DNA from: Pectobacterium parmentieri
GTDB taxonomy: Bacteria; Pseudomonadota; Gammaproteobacteria; Enterobacterales; Enterobacteriaceae
Direction: 5' to 3'
Assembly: GCF_001742145.1 (NCBI RefSeq)
Contig: NZ_CP015749.1
Location: 4,340,001-4,404,000 of the forward strand
Length of the DNA: 64,000 nt
Part shown: positions 20,446-29,268 of the stretch, one piece after another
How the letters are laid out: every line of letters starts with the position of its first letter
Numbering within the stretch: the stretch's first letter is position 1
The notes under the pieces: model-generated
Told to the model about the DNA's origin: nothing
The model's database searches: none
The model's input: the letters and a program-made list of their open reading frames with translations, nothing else
Made by a program: the position numbers and the translations under genes

Positions 20446-20835
20446 TTATAAAAATGCTATCTCTGAACTTCCTATTTTTTTAACTGATAGACCTGAGAAT
20501 TTAATACCTATTCCGTGTTCCGTATCGCCACTCCATCTAAATAAAAAGCCAAACTCATTTTCAATGTCAGGGGAAATGTAAACCTTCATCAATTTAAACG
20601 ACACATCCTTGTTTTTGTAAACGCTATAAACATATGAAGCTATCTTTTCTTCTGATAGTTTTAAAAATTCATTCTGATTTTTCAGTATGAAGTTAATGTC
20701 GCTTACCATTTTTTCATCACTGGAATCTGATTCTAGATAAATCACTTTAATCTTATTCTCATTAAAAATATCAAAGACAATATTTACTGAGATACCTTCA
20801 TCATCTTCATAAAAATCAAAATCCTCAATGTCCAT
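20446..20835 (-). CDS. DUF6985-like immunity-type protein
   Basis: 129 residues. The C-terminal 'NEFGFLFRWSGDTEHGIGIKFSGLSVKKIG' is the hallmark I associate with DUF6985 proteins (W..D.EHG.GI.F). A scrap of a second copy of this gene lies at 54713-54781 in the other island. Probable cytoplasmic immunity protein. Confidence 0.6.
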   Translation of the reverse strand: MDIEDFDFYEDDEGISVNIVFDIFNENKIKVIYLESDSSDEKMVSDINFILKNQNEFLKLSEEKIASYVYSVYKNKDVSFKLMKVYISPDIENEFGFLFRWSGDTEHGIGIKFSGLSVKKIGSSEIAFL

Positions 20836-20925
20836 TTAAAGCTCTCTGTTTATAAATTTTAGGTGATTTAGCATTATTTATTTTTCCACTTGGTAGTGCG
20901 GATCTATAGCGTCGTGCTCAATCTT

Positions 20926-21025
20926 AATGGCCGTAGGCTCGAAGAGTCGGTACTATTACCAGCATATTGGTGTTCGCCACGGTGGAAAGAGATCGAGTTA
21001 TTACTGGAACCATAATTAATCCTTA
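20926..21025 (+). pseudogene. symE relic
   Basis: Aligns with symE codons for 'GRWLEESGF...' (CCGTAGGCTCGAAGAGTCGG...) through CGCCACGGTGGAAAG...GATC...ATTAAT. The frame is lost. A degraded hairpin (CCAAAAGGATCATAAGATCCCTTTA) follows at 21047-21073. Confidence 0.55.
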
Positions 21026-21100
21026 GCAACCAGGTTATAAAATAAGTAACCAAAAGGATCATAAGATCCCTTTAAGTATTACATTCTCTGGCATGGATTT

Positions 21101-21430
21101 TTATTCCTCTCTTATGTTATATTCTGAGGGGCTTGTCCAAGATATAACTTTGTATTTGCCAGAATAAACACCATTACACTTATAATAAGCCATAACCTCT
21201 GAAGGATACCAACCATATCCGAATGAAAATAAAGCATCCATCTTGACCAATTCATTTATGATGATTATTTTTTCTTTTTCATCCACAACCTTCTTTACCA
21301 TAAATTCTTTGGAATAGTTAAAACCAAGTGATTTTACTTTTTCTTTTAAATTATCCCCAAATACTTTAAGTTCCAACACATCGTTTGAAATATCAATAAC
21401 AATAATGGCGTTGTTTGGCATTGCGCTCAT
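21101..21430 (-). CDS. Putative immunity protein, family unknown
   Basis: 109 residues: beta strands ('NAIIVIDISNDVLELKVFG'), a Lys-rich middle and an aromatic tail ('FSFGYGWYPSEVMAYYKCNGVYSG'). No membrane segment. Flanked by module relics; function inferred only from location. Confidence 0.45.
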   Translation of the reverse strand: MSAMPNNAIIVIDISNDVLELKVFGDNLKEKVKSLGFNYSKEFMVKKVVDEKEKIIIINELVKMDALFSFGYGWYPSEVMAYYKCNGVYSGKYKVISWTSPSEYNIREE

Positions 21431-21544
21431 AACACATTCTCCTTCAATATAGGAGGTTTATCCCACTAATATTCTGAGGGTTAAATTACTACGATTTCTA
21501 TTCAAGAGGGAATGTTGATATAGTAAAAGATAAAAATAATCTAT

Positions 21545-21874
21545 TTATGAGTAATTGGACTCAACTATTATCTTGCAATAAAATCCCTTCATTTTTTCAT
21601 TGGCGGTAATTAATTCATAAACAATGTCATCATCAATGACATTGTTTATATAACAGGTTAGGTACGAATATTGAATGAAATTAACAAATGAAAAAAACAT
21701 GTTGTTATAAAATTTTCTATCAGCCACTCCCTTCAATAAAACATTATATCTATCTTCAATGATGTTTATTTCACATACAGAGATAGCGTCTTGTGAAAGG
21801 AAAAAGTCCCTTATTTCAAAATAAATCCCTGAATCAACAATCAACGTTACTTCATTTAATTTTTCATAAAACAT
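21545..21874 (-). CDS. Putative immunity protein, family unknown
   Basis: 109 residues with alternating hydrophobic strands ('EVTLIVDSGIYFEIRDFFLSQ', 'MFFSFVNFIQYSYLTCYINNV'). The Phe/Tyr richness is not long enough for a membrane helix. Directly downstream of 22031-22621, separated by 156 bp that hold a possible symE scrap and a degraded hairpin (22003-22025). Confidence 0.45.
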   Translation of the reverse strand: MFYEKLNEVTLIVDSGIYFEIRDFFLSQDAISVCEINIIEDRYNVLLKGVADRKFYNNMFFSFVNFIQYSYLTCYINNVIDDDIVYELITANEKMKGFYCKIIVESNYS

Positions 21875-22030
21875 AGCTCACCTTAATTTAGGCTTATAGG
21901 TACTACCGTTAGCACTCTTAGGATGAGAATAGACAGTGACGATTGGTTCGGTAACACGTCCTGTTGCTGGCATAATTGTAGTTGTTGCTGAAAACAAAAT
22001 ATCCGGAAGGATTGTTTTTGGATGTTTTAA

Positions 22031-22621
22031 TTACATTGACTGTTCAATGTTTATATATTCTCTGTTTTTTTTATCAAAAAACACATATAAAAATGAAACA
22101 TCATTTTTTAAATTAGAGATGTCAATCTGGCCAATAAATAACAACGGACTGTTGTTATTTATTGGCCAGTCAGGAGATTGCAACCATGTTGGTTTTTTCT
22201 TTATAAATTTGAAGGACGAGTGTATTTCATTTTTCAATAATATTTCCAATTCCCTTCCTTGAACTCCTTTGCATTTATCGATAAGATGTTTTAGATAATC
22301 ACCGCTAATATTAATCCATGATGGCTTCACTTTCAGCATAATATCGTATATTTTTTCATGTTCCTCATTGAATTTAAAATCAACCCCCTTGATTTTAAGG
22401 AACTGTGAAAGTAAATCTTTTGCATTTATTTCACCAGGTAGTGATAATAAATCGGCTTCAAGAAGATAAGTATATATGCTTCCAGACGCGGTATATGGAG
22501 GTATGTTTATTTCTTCAGATAAAATCAATTCAATATCTTTATTGTAATAAATCTCATTTCTAAAATTTTCTGATGAAATACTTCCTTCAAGATAATTTTT
22601 TATGATGTCAATTTCACTCAT
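22031..22621 (-). CDS. Rhs-associated immunity-type protein ('NIPPYT' family)
   Basis: 196 residues from ATG 22621 (MSEIDIIKNYLEGS); the frame is open 14 codons further but this start has a GAGAAA site and a sensible N-terminus. 'EEINIPPYT', a 'DLLSQFL' helix and 'KPTWLQSPDWPINN' recur, as I remember, in a family of small enterobacterial proteins found beside Rhs tips. No transmembrane segment. Toxin partner absent. Confidence 0.5.
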   Translation of the reverse strand: MSEIDIIKNYLEGSISSENFRNEIYYNKDIELILSEEINIPPYTASGSIYTYLLEADLLSLPGEINAKDLLSQFLKIKGVDFKFNEEHEKIYDIMLKVKPSWINISGDYLKHLIDKCKGVQGRELEILLKNEIHSSFKFIKKKPTWLQSPDWPINNNSPLLFIGQIDISNLKNDVSFLYVFFDKKNREYINIEQSM

Positions 22622-22899
22622 TTTATTTCTCTTATAAATGCCGATACGGTTTGAGAACCGCATGTTGTTATCGAGTTACTTTCTTAAGATTAATTGAGTT
22701 GTTAACATTATCACCTTCATGTCGCTGAGAAATATTATGGTGTCATTCATATGATTTTTTATTTGAATCAAGAGGGCGTTTTCGCTTTTTATCAGATCTA
22801 AATTCTTGTTGGTAAACCCTCCAGAGCCCTTAGGATAAGCATATTTATTTCCCCAATATCGAGATCCTACCGTGTCCCAATCAGGTATAGGCTTATCAA

Positions 22900-22980
22900 T
22901 CGCTCGGTATTAACCCAGAGGATTGTGAACGTAAGCCTGTGGCTTTATCCCCCAATAGCCCTATCGGATCATAGGAGTGA
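22900..22980 (-). pseudogene. End of Rhs core scrap
   Basis: GGATTGTGAACGTAAGCCTGTGGCTTTATCCCCC..AGCCCTATCGG matches the antisense of '[15 protein letters not shown]'. The same tail followed by the same ~250-bp block occurs at 43536-43866. Confidence 0.6.
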
Positions 22981-22984
22981 TTCC

Positions 22985-23195
22985 AGTACAGTCGCGCCTT
23001 TTATCATGATTAACTATTGAAGACTCGGCCTTTTTAGGACGCGTTTTTGGCCTGTTTAGTACATCCGTAACCTGAACACCCGACGCCCCTTTTTCCCCTG
23101 GGCACGCTACCGCCGCGCTATGACTTCCTTGTCTGCCTGCCCCGTATCATAGCAGCGGCGATAGTTGCCAGCATTATCGTTTTGCTGCTATGGCA
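22985..23195 (+). repeat. Dispersed block R1, copy 1
   Basis: Shares ACGCTACCGCC..GCT.TGACTTCC.TGTCTGCCTG..CC..ATCATAGCAGCGGC and flanking sequence with copies at 37084-37229 (inverted), 43610-43866 and 46532-46663. Origin unknown; no conserved protein identified. Confidence 0.6.
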
Positions 23196-23225
23196 AGCCC
23201 AATCCCAACTCTGTTATCAATTTTA

Positions 23226-23312
23226 GACGCCGCTGATGGGAAGAGAGCGGCTTTATTACTGGCATGCCAGTGATTGTCACTAATGACGACGTTATTAGAT
23301 CGTGCGATGTCT
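23226..23312 (+). pseudogene. symE relic
   Basis: Encodes 'WEESGFITGMPVIVT' then diverges, equal to residues 47-60 of the intact symE product at 60802. It marks the right end of the left island, just before the ABC ATPase gene. Confidence 0.55.
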
Positions 23313-23346
23313 GGGACAACTCAATGTTCACGGATGTCCCTGACTG

Positions 23347-24090
23347 TTAGGCTTGATGCAGCGCCTGACTGACCGCTTGCCGTTGTTCCAATAACGCGGT
23401 GCTGGTTCGGTCGCGGGGATAAGCCAGATTGACCGGCAGAATCGCACTAATCCGACCTGGCCGGGGTGACATCACCACCACCCTGTCGGCTAGAAAAACG
23501 GCTTCTTCCACGTCATGCGTCACCAGCAATATCGTCAAATCCGTTTGTCGGCGAATCTCCGCCAGACGTTCCTGCAACTGCTGTTTGGTCAGTGCATCAA
23601 GCGCGCCGAAGGGTTCATCCAGCAAGAGGATGCGTGGCGTCGACACCAGCCCACGGGCAATCGCTACACGCTGCGCCATCCCGCCCGATAGTTGATGCGG
23701 CCATGCGTCAGCAAAGCCTTCCAGCCCCATCATCTGAAGATAGTGTGTAATACGCTGCGTAGCGTCCGCAGAGGCAAGGTTGAGGTTAAGCATGCCGAGG
23801 CGAATATTATCCGTCACGGTGAGCCACGGAAACAGGCGCGGTTCCTGAAACACCAGACTAACGTCGTCGGGAATACCGTGCACAGACCGATCGCCAATCA
23901 GAATGCGCCCACGTTCGGTGGTATCAATCCCAGCCGCCAAACGCAGCAGCGTCGATTTACCGCAGCCGCTGGCTCCGATGACCGCAACCAGTTCGCCCGC
24001 GTGCAGCGACAGATCGATGTCCTGTAACACCGTCAGCGGTGCGCCGTTGACGGTAAAATGCTTGGTAATGTGCTGAAAATGCAGGGACAT
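23347..24090 (-). CDS. ABC transporter ATPase, SsuB/TauB class
   Basis: 247-residue nucleotide-binding subunit of a nitrate/sulfonate/taurine-type importer. Walker A 'GASGCGKST', Q-loop 'SLVFQEPRLFPW', signature 'LSGGMAQR', Walker B 'RILLLDEPFGALD' and switch 'VTHDVEEA' are all present, so it should be active. ATG 24090 is preferred over the GTG at 24111, which overlaps the permease stop, because GGAG lies 7 bp before it. It is the last gene of the tonB-exbB-exbD-permease-ATPase series. The true substrate is not given by family. Confidence 0.88.
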   Translation of the reverse strand: MSLHFQHITKHFTVNGAPLTVLQDIDLSLHAGELVAVIGASGCGKSTLLRLAAGIDTTERGRILIGDRSVHGIPDDVSLVFQEPRLFPWLTVTDNIRLGMLNLNLASADATQRITHYLQMMGLEGFADAWPHQLSGGMAQRVAIARGLVSTPRILLLDEPFGALDALTKQQLQERLAEIRRQTDLTILLVTHDVEEAVFLADRVVVMSPRPGRISAILPVNLAYPRDRTSTALLEQRQAVSQALHQA

Positions 24091-24107
24091 AGACTCTCCG
24101 TTAACGG

Positions 24108-25718
24108 TCACGCAAAGCGCCAGCGGGTCAGCCGCCGTTCAGATAAAGCAATCAAGCGGGAAAATAGTGCGGCCACGATCGCAATCAGCACCACACCAGC
24201 CATGATGCGATCGGATTCAAGCAACTGCTGTGCGCGAATCATCATGCCGCCCAGCCCCTCTCCCGACGGCATGAAATACTCTGCGCCAATGGCTCCGGTC
24301 CACGCATGCATCAACGCCAGCCGTAAACCGGAAAAAAGTGGCGGTAATACGCTGGGAAGCACCAGCGTGCGCAACGTCTGTATGGGCGTAAGGCGCAAAA
24401 CCTGAGCCACTTCCAACAGCGCAGGGGGAAGTTGGGCGATCCCCTGACGGGTTGCCAGCATGACGGGAAAGAACGCGGCTACGGCGATAAATACGATTTT
24501 GGCGCTCTCCCCTAAACCGAACCAGGCCGTGATCAGCGGCAGCCAGGCGAATAGCGCCACGCAGCGCAATGCAGACAGCGCCGGATTAAACAGCCTGTCG
24601 GCGATGCGCCAGTTGCCGAGTAATGCCCCCACCAGCGCACCGATCCCGCTCCCCAGCAGAAAGCCCTGTAGCGCACGCAGCAGGCTGGCATTCAGGTCGG
24701 CCAACAGCCCCCCCTGAACCAGTCCCGACCACAGCGCCTCAATCACATCACTCGGTGCAGGAAGAAAAGCCACGTTCACCCACTCGCGCGTGCTGCTAAC
24801 CTGCCACAGCGCAACCAGAACCAATGGCGCGAGCCAAGGCGTCAGCGACAAACCCGACAGCGCAGAGCTCAGGCTATCGCGTCCCAGTATCGGCGCAGGC
24901 CAGTGGATCCAACGACGCTCCAGCTTCAGCAGCACGCGTTCCCCGGAAAATCCCAGTATCCCGATGATCAAAATGCAGACAAACACCAGATCCAACATAA
25001 ACAACTGGCGACTTTGTACCAGCAGGTAGCCCAGCCCTTCGCTGGATGCCAGCAACTCAACCGCAATCAGCGCCACCCATCCGGTGGAAAACGCCAGCCG
25101 TACCCCCGTCATGACATACGGCAACATCGCGGGCAGAATCAGGTAACGCAGGAAGGCGATGGGCGGTAAACGCAGGCTACGCGCCATTTCATGCAACTTT
25201 TGTGGCGTCTGTTGAATACCGGCGCAGGTGTAAAGCGTCACTGGCACCGTCACTGATTTTACCAACACCACCAGTTTCAGCGCTTCACCAATCCCTAATG
25301 ACAGCATCAAAAGCGGTATCCAGGCCAGCGTAGGAATCTGTGCGATGACGGTGAAGAGTGGCATAAATAGCGCATTCAGGCGTCGATTCAGACCGAACAA
25401 ACTACCAAGTACCAGACCCAGCGCGATGCCGCCGCTAAAACCAATCGCAAGCCGCATCAGGCTGATGGGCAACTGGTGAATCAGCTCTTCGGGAACAAAA
25501 TCCCGCGCACTGTCGATGACCGCCAGCGGCGAAGGCAATATTTGCTCAGACATCCACCCGTACCGACTGGCAAGCCACCATCCGGCCAATACCAGCAATG
25601 GCACGATCAGCGATGCGATTAACGATATGGTCAGCGCAGGATATCCCGCTGACAGCGCAACCGCGGGCAATGAAGCATCAGAAGCGGAGCGTATTCGCAG
25701 TGTGTATTTGGGCATCAT
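24108..25718 (-). CDS. Tandem-fused ABC permease (two SsuC/TauC-type domains in one chain)
   Basis: 536 residues, twice the ~250-270 usual for SsuC/TauC. Two homologous halves each have about six hydrophobic segments and an EAA-type loop: 'ARSLRLPPIAFLRYLILPAMLP' region near residue 180 and 'AQVLRLTPIQTLRTLVLP' near 450. A monomer could thus replace the normal homodimer. A linker follows 'LLKLERRWIHWPAP'. It starts 21 bp after exbD and its stop abuts the ATPase gene, so they form one operon. Confidence 0.88.
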   Translation of the reverse strand: MMPKYTLRIRSASDASLPAVALSAGYPALTISLIASLIVPLLVLAGWWLASRYGWMSEQILPSPLAVIDSARDFVPEELIHQLPISLMRLAIGFSGGIALGLVLGSLFGLNRRLNALFMPLFTVIAQIPTLAWIPLLMLSLGIGEALKLVVLVKSVTVPVTLYTCAGIQQTPQKLHEMARSLRLPPIAFLRYLILPAMLPYVMTGVRLAFSTGWVALIAVELLASSEGLGYLLVQSRQLFMLDLVFVCILIIGILGFSGERVLLKLERRWIHWPAPILGRDSLSSALSGLSLTPWLAPLVLVALWQVSSTREWVNVAFLPAPSDVIEALWSGLVQGGLLADLNASLLRALQGFLLGSGIGALVGALLGNWRIADRLFNPALSALRCVALFAWLPLITAWFGLGESAKIVFIAVAAFFPVMLATRQGIAQLPPALLEVAQVLRLTPIQTLRTLVLPSVLPPLFSGLRLALMHAWTGAIGAEYFMPSGEGLGGMMIRAQQLLESDRIMAGVVLIAIVAALFSRLIALSERRLTRWRFA

Positions 25719-25739
25719 GCTCGTCGGTATCCGGCTAGG

Positions 25740-26141
25740 TTATTTTTGCGTCAGCAGAGATAAACGTGTAATCCCCGCCTGCTCGACATCGGCTAGCAGC
25801 GCCGCTACGGCACCATAATTGGCCTCTTTGTCTGCTTGTACCTGCACCACCAAATCGGTATTACTCGCTTTCGCCTGCTGCAAACGCGGCACCAGTTGCT
25901 CACGTGCCAGGTTTTCTTTATTGATGAAGACGCGCTGTTCAGCATCAATACTAATCACGATCGGATCGGCGCGATCGGCCGGGGCTACCGCCGCCGTTTT
26001 CGGTAGCTGAATAGGAATGGCATTGGTCAGCATCGGCGCAGTAACGATAAACACCACCAGCAATACCAGCATGACATCCACGAGTGGTGTGATATTCATT
26101 TCACTCATGACGTCGTCATCATTACGCGAGGTAAAGGCCAT
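25740..26141 (-). CDS. exbD: ExbD/TolR-family energy-transduction protein
   Basis: 133 residues: short cytoplasmic start, one TM helix 'NITPLVDVMLVLLVVFIVTAP' with the proton-channel Asp (PLVD), then a periplasmic domain ending 'DVEQAGITRLSLLTQ'. It begins one base after the exbB stop. It works with ExbB to power TonB using the proton motive force. This is a paralogous set dedicated to the cluster, to judge by its linkage. Confidence 0.93.
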   Translation of the reverse strand: MAFTSRNDDDVMSEMNITPLVDVMLVLLVVFIVTAPMLTNAIPIQLPKTAAVAPADRADPIVISIDAEQRVFINKENLAREQLVPRLQQAKASNTDLVVQVQADKEANYGAVAALLADVEQAGITRLSLLTQK

Positions 26142-26142
26142 C

Positions 26143-26859
26143 TCACACCACCTCTCTCAAATTCTTTACGGAGAAAGCCGCAGAGGATGGCTCTGTGCTG
26201 GCCTGAAACGTACTGACGTGAAAATCATTCGCCTGCATCACGCTGTAAACATCATGGGCAAAGTCATCCATATCCGCGACGGCCAGCTTGAGACGGCGTA
26301 AAAAGTAGTTGTAGATCAGCACCGCAGGAACCGCGACCGCAATCCCGATTCCGGTGGCGATCAGTGCGTTACCAATCGGTCCCGCCACAGTGTCGAGACT
26401 GGCAGAACCAGATAGTCCGATCTCTTGCAACGCCGCCATAATGCCCCAAACGGTGCCAAACAGGCCGATAAACGGCGACGTACTGCCGATACTCGCCAAC
26501 ACCGCCAGGCCGCTTTCCAGCGAGCGGCGTTCGCGCTGAATCTGCTGTTGCAGCGCGCGCTCGACCCGATCGGGAAGATGGATACTCAAAGCAAGCTGAC
26601 CGCTAATCCGCTCCGGCGCTTTAACGGCAGCCAATGCCAAATTAGCCAGTGAGCCAGGCTGTTTCGCGCTGGTTTCCGGTGTCTGGCTGACGTCATCCTG
26701 CTGCCAGAAAGCCGCACGGAAACGCCGATCGCGCCGCTGTGCCAGCCGGTATTGGGTGAACTTCAACAGCCCCAGCCCCCAGGTGACGAGAGAAAACAAC
26801 AGCAGTAACAGAACCACTGCGCCTTCAGCAGAAAAAAGTTCAATGTGTCCGAGTGTCAT
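26143..26859 (-). CDS. exbB: ExbB/TolQ-family proton channel protein
   Basis: 238 residues, MotA/TolQ/ExbB family: TM1 near residues 10-30 ('GAVVLLLLLFSLVTWGLGLL'), a cytoplasmic loop, then 'GLAVLASIGSTSPFIGLFGTVWGIM' and 'IATGIGIAVAVPAVLIYNYF'. ATG 26859 is chosen (GAGG 8 bp upstream) over a TTG two codons earlier. It lies 10 bp after tonB. Confidence 0.93.
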   Translation of the reverse strand: MTLGHIELFSAEGAVVLLLLLFSLVTWGLGLLKFTQYRLAQRRDRRFRAAFWQQDDVSQTPETSAKQPGSLANLALAAVKAPERISGQLALSIHLPDRVERALQQQIQRERRSLESGLAVLASIGSTSPFIGLFGTVWGIMAALQEIGLSGSASLDTVAGPIGNALIATGIGIAVAVPAVLIYNYFLRRLKLAVADMDDFAHDVYSVMQANDFHVSTFQASTEPSSAAFSVKNLREVV

Positions 26860-26869
26860 AACCAATACC

Positions 26870-27736
26870 TCATGAGTTCAGCGAAAAATCGACAGGAACC
26901 ACCACCCAGCCGCTAACAGGCTGATTGCCGCGCCGCGCTGGAACAAAAGACCAACGCACTACCGTGTCTCTGGCAGCGTCGTCCAGCGACGGGTAGCCGC
27001 TTGATTGATGAATACGAATGGTTTGCACCTTGCCGTCAGCACGTACCTGCACATTTAGCAGCACCGTGCCTTCATAACCGCGGCTAATCGCCACATCGGG
27101 ATAAGACGGCGCAGGGTTATGCAGGTAATCAGCATTGGCCAGCGGCGGCGTCAGTGGCGCATCAACGGGCTGTACCGCCGTCTTTTGCGCTATCGGGGCA
27201 GGCGTTATTGGTGCCGCTGCCGATGCGGTTTCCGTCTGGAGCTGCTGCGTTGGCTTAGGCGCAGGGGCGCTCTTTTTCACCGGTGTCTTTTTCAGTACAG
27301 GTTCAGGTTTTTTCTCCGGGGCCGGTTTTTCCGGGGCTGGGGGTAGCAATGCACGTTCATCCACCAGCGGCTCGGTTATCGTCGGCTCTTCCAGCGGCTG
27401 CGGCGTCGGTGTCTCAGGTTCGGCAACCGAAACGACCTCTTGCTGCACAGGCTCTGCCACCATAGAAACCAGTTCAACGCTGACAGGCTGTGGCCGGGCA
27501 GGCACTGTAGCCGGTGGCGTTGCCGCGCTGTTGAACAACGCCAGCACCGCTGCGTGCAATAGCAACGTCGCTATTACCGCTAGCCAGCGTTCCGGTCGGG
27601 ATGAAATCGCCGTATTGAGCTGCGGTAAACGCGGCTGCACCGTGCCGTTCACCTGCTGAGTGTTAGCATGCGGCGTTGGCTCCGGTGAATAGGGCCGGGA
27701 TATCGGTGCGGCTCCCGCATAGAGTAATTCCGTCAT
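26870..27736 (-). CDS. tonB: TonB-family protein
   Basis: 288 residues: an unusually long cytoplasmic N-tail (~50 residues), TM helix 'WLAVIATLLLHAAVLALF', a Pro/Glu/Lys-rich spacer (about 75-190), and a TonB C-terminal domain 'YPDVAISRGYEGTVLLNVQVRADGKV...SSGYPSLDDAA'. It transmits energy to TonB-dependent receptors across the periplasm. AGGAG lies 9 bp before the ATG. First gene of the minus-strand operon and divergent from the binding-protein gene, so probably dedicated to the receptor at 29269. Confidence 0.93.
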   Translation of the reverse strand: MTELLYAGAAPISRPYSPEPTPHANTQQVNGTVQPRLPQLNTAISSRPERWLAVIATLLLHAAVLALFNSAATPPATVPARPQPVSVELVSMVAEPVQQEVVSVAEPETPTPQPLEEPTITEPLVDERALLPPAPEKPAPEKKPEPVLKKTPVKKSAPAPKPTQQLQTETASAAAPITPAPIAQKTAVQPVDAPLTPPLANADYLHNPAPSYPDVAISRGYEGTVLLNVQVRADGKVQTIRIHQSSGYPSLDDAARDTVVRWSFVPARRGNQPVSGWVVVPVDFSLNS

Positions 27737-27987
27737 GATGGGTTGCTCCTGACAATATATCTTTATCGCCCTATTTTACGTTGCAGGCGTCAATGACTAT
27801 TTCACCTGGAATAGCGATTGGGGTAATCAATTCTTCCCGACTATTTAATAAAGTCAACGTATGTATCTGCATATCTATATTCATTTCATTCTTTATTTAA
27901 TAAGACGATAGCGTTAATAATCGACGCCCAGACTAAAGGGAAAAATTGCTTCCAGGCTAATGCATAGTTGGAATAGTTTTTTTTCGT

Positions 27988-28001
27988 CCGCTGCATAGCG
28001 G
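27988..28001. promoter_or_regulatory. Palindrome in the divergent tonB / binding-protein promoter region
   Basis: CCGCT-GCAT-AGCGG, a perfect 5-bp inverted repeat in the 441-bp intergenic region, otherwise AT-rich. It could be an operator for both transcription units. No Fur box was seen. Confidence 0.3.
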
Positions 28002-28177
28002 TGAAATAGACGATGAATACTGATTTAGCTATTTATTAAAAATAATAATGCTTTTTTTGTATTAGTCAGTTTATTGCCAAGCCTTTAAATGTGGTTCTGC
28101 AACGATATGACGCCGTTCAAAACAGGCGCAATAACACAATTTCTATTCATCGATTTCATTACTGGCGGGTAAAAATA

Positions 28178-29185
28178 ATGACGACATCAGGACGAAAATG
28201 GTTAGTGACCAGCGTATTGGCAATGGGTATCGCCTGGTCAGGCATCACCTCCGCAATCACTGAAATTCGGATTGCCGCGCCAGACATTGGCGCGGGTACA
28301 AAACCCAGCGGCGGTGGCCTGCTCGATGTCATCCACAGTCAAAAACTGCTGGAGCGCGAGTTTAGCAAAGATGGGATCAGCGTACGCTGGACGTTCATCA
28401 AAGGCGCTGGCCCCGTCATTAATGAAGCGTTTGGCAACCATCAGGTCGATGTAGCCTATCTGGGCGATTTAGCCAGCATTATCGGTCGGTCGCGCGGCCT
28501 GGATACCCGCGTGATCGCCGTAGCGTCACGCGGCATCAATCACTATCTGGCCGTGGCAAAAGGCTCCGGTATTGAGAAAATTATCGACCTGAAAGGCAAA
28601 CGCATCGGGATTTTTCGTGGAACGGCAGGTGAACTTTCCTTTGTCAGCGCGCTTGATTCACAAGGCCTGAAACCGTCTGACGTTAAACTGATTAATCTCG
28701 ATTTCGCGGCAGCCAGCGCGGCGTTAGCAGCCGGACAGATTGACGCCACCTGGGGCGGTAGCAATACGCTTTCATTACGGGACAAAGGGCTGGCAGATAT
28801 TCCACTCTCCAGCCGCGACCTGAACGGGGCGGGTCAGCTCAGCGGCTTCCTGTTGGTGGATGAGAAATTTGCCAAAGGCAACGAAGATATTCTGCGGCGC
28901 TTAGTTAAAGTTCAGCGAGAAGCAGCAAACTGGGCTAGCGACAATAAAAATAAAGATGAATTTATTCGGCTATTAGCGACCCAGTCAGGCTACCCGGAAA
29001 ATATATTACGCGTCGAGTGGGATACGTTACCGCCATTAACTGAGCGACTTTCACCCGAATTGGATACCGCTTTCGTGGAAAAATTAAAACGCGCCGTCAC
29101 ATTAGCCGATGAATCGCGTCTTATTCGGCAACCGTTTGATGTCGATAAATGGCTGGATGATTCTTATCTAAAAGCAACACAGTAA
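28178..29185 (+). CDS. Periplasmic ABC substrate-binding protein, SsuA/TauA-like
   Basis: 335 residues from ATG 28178 (GGCGGG 8 bp upstream; an earlier frame extension to 28091 lacks a site). Sec signal peptide 'KWLVTSVLAMGIAWSGITSA', then 'IRIAAPDIGAGTKPSGGG', 'VDVAYLGDLASIIGRSRG', 'DLKGKRIGIFRGTAGE' and 'GQIDATWGGSNTLSL', typical of the nitrate/sulfonate/taurine-binding (NMT1) superfamily. It should deliver substrate to the fused permease. It is divergent from the tonB operon and precedes the receptor gene. Confidence 0.85.
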   Translation: MTTSGRKWLVTSVLAMGIAWSGITSAITEIRIAAPDIGAGTKPSGGGLLDVIHSQKLLEREFSKDGISVRWTFIKGAGPVINEAFGNHQVDVAYLGDLASIIGRSRGLDTRVIAVASRGINHYLAVAKGSGIEKIIDLKGKRIGIFRGTAGELSFVSALDSQGLKPSDVKLINLDFAAASAALAAGQIDATWGGSNTLSLRDKGLADIPLSSRDLNGAGQLSGFLLVDEKFAKGNEDILRRLVKVQREAANWASDNKNKDEFIRLLATQSGYPENILRVEWDTLPPLTERLSPELDTAFVEKLKRAVTLADESRLIRQPFDVDKWLDDSYLKATQ

Positions 29186-29213
29186 TTTACCCCCCCCAAA
29201 ATTATAACCACGT

Positions 29214-29236
29214 ATTGCCGTGATATTCACGGCAAT
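29214..29236 (+). terminator. Intercistronic hairpin before the receptor gene
   Basis: Perfect 9-bp stem ATTGCCGTG / CACGGCAAT with loop ATATT between the binding-protein gene and the receptor gene. No T-tract, so attenuation or mRNA stabilisation is as likely as termination. Confidence 0.5.
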
Positions 29237-29268
29237 CGGCCACCTATTGACGACATTCGGAAGACGCC

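Noticed and set aside
21936..22262. 108-codon plus frame
   Set aside because: Mostly antisense to the immunity gene 22031-22621; only its first part might be a symE scrap.
27135..27659. 174-codon plus-strand frame opposite tonB
   Set aside because: Low-complexity Gly/Ser/Ala translation caused by the Pro/Glu-rich tonB spacer on the other strand.
27737..28177. Fur box controlling the TonB cluster
   Set aside because: No GATAATGAT-type inverted repeat was found; iron control is therefore not claimed.
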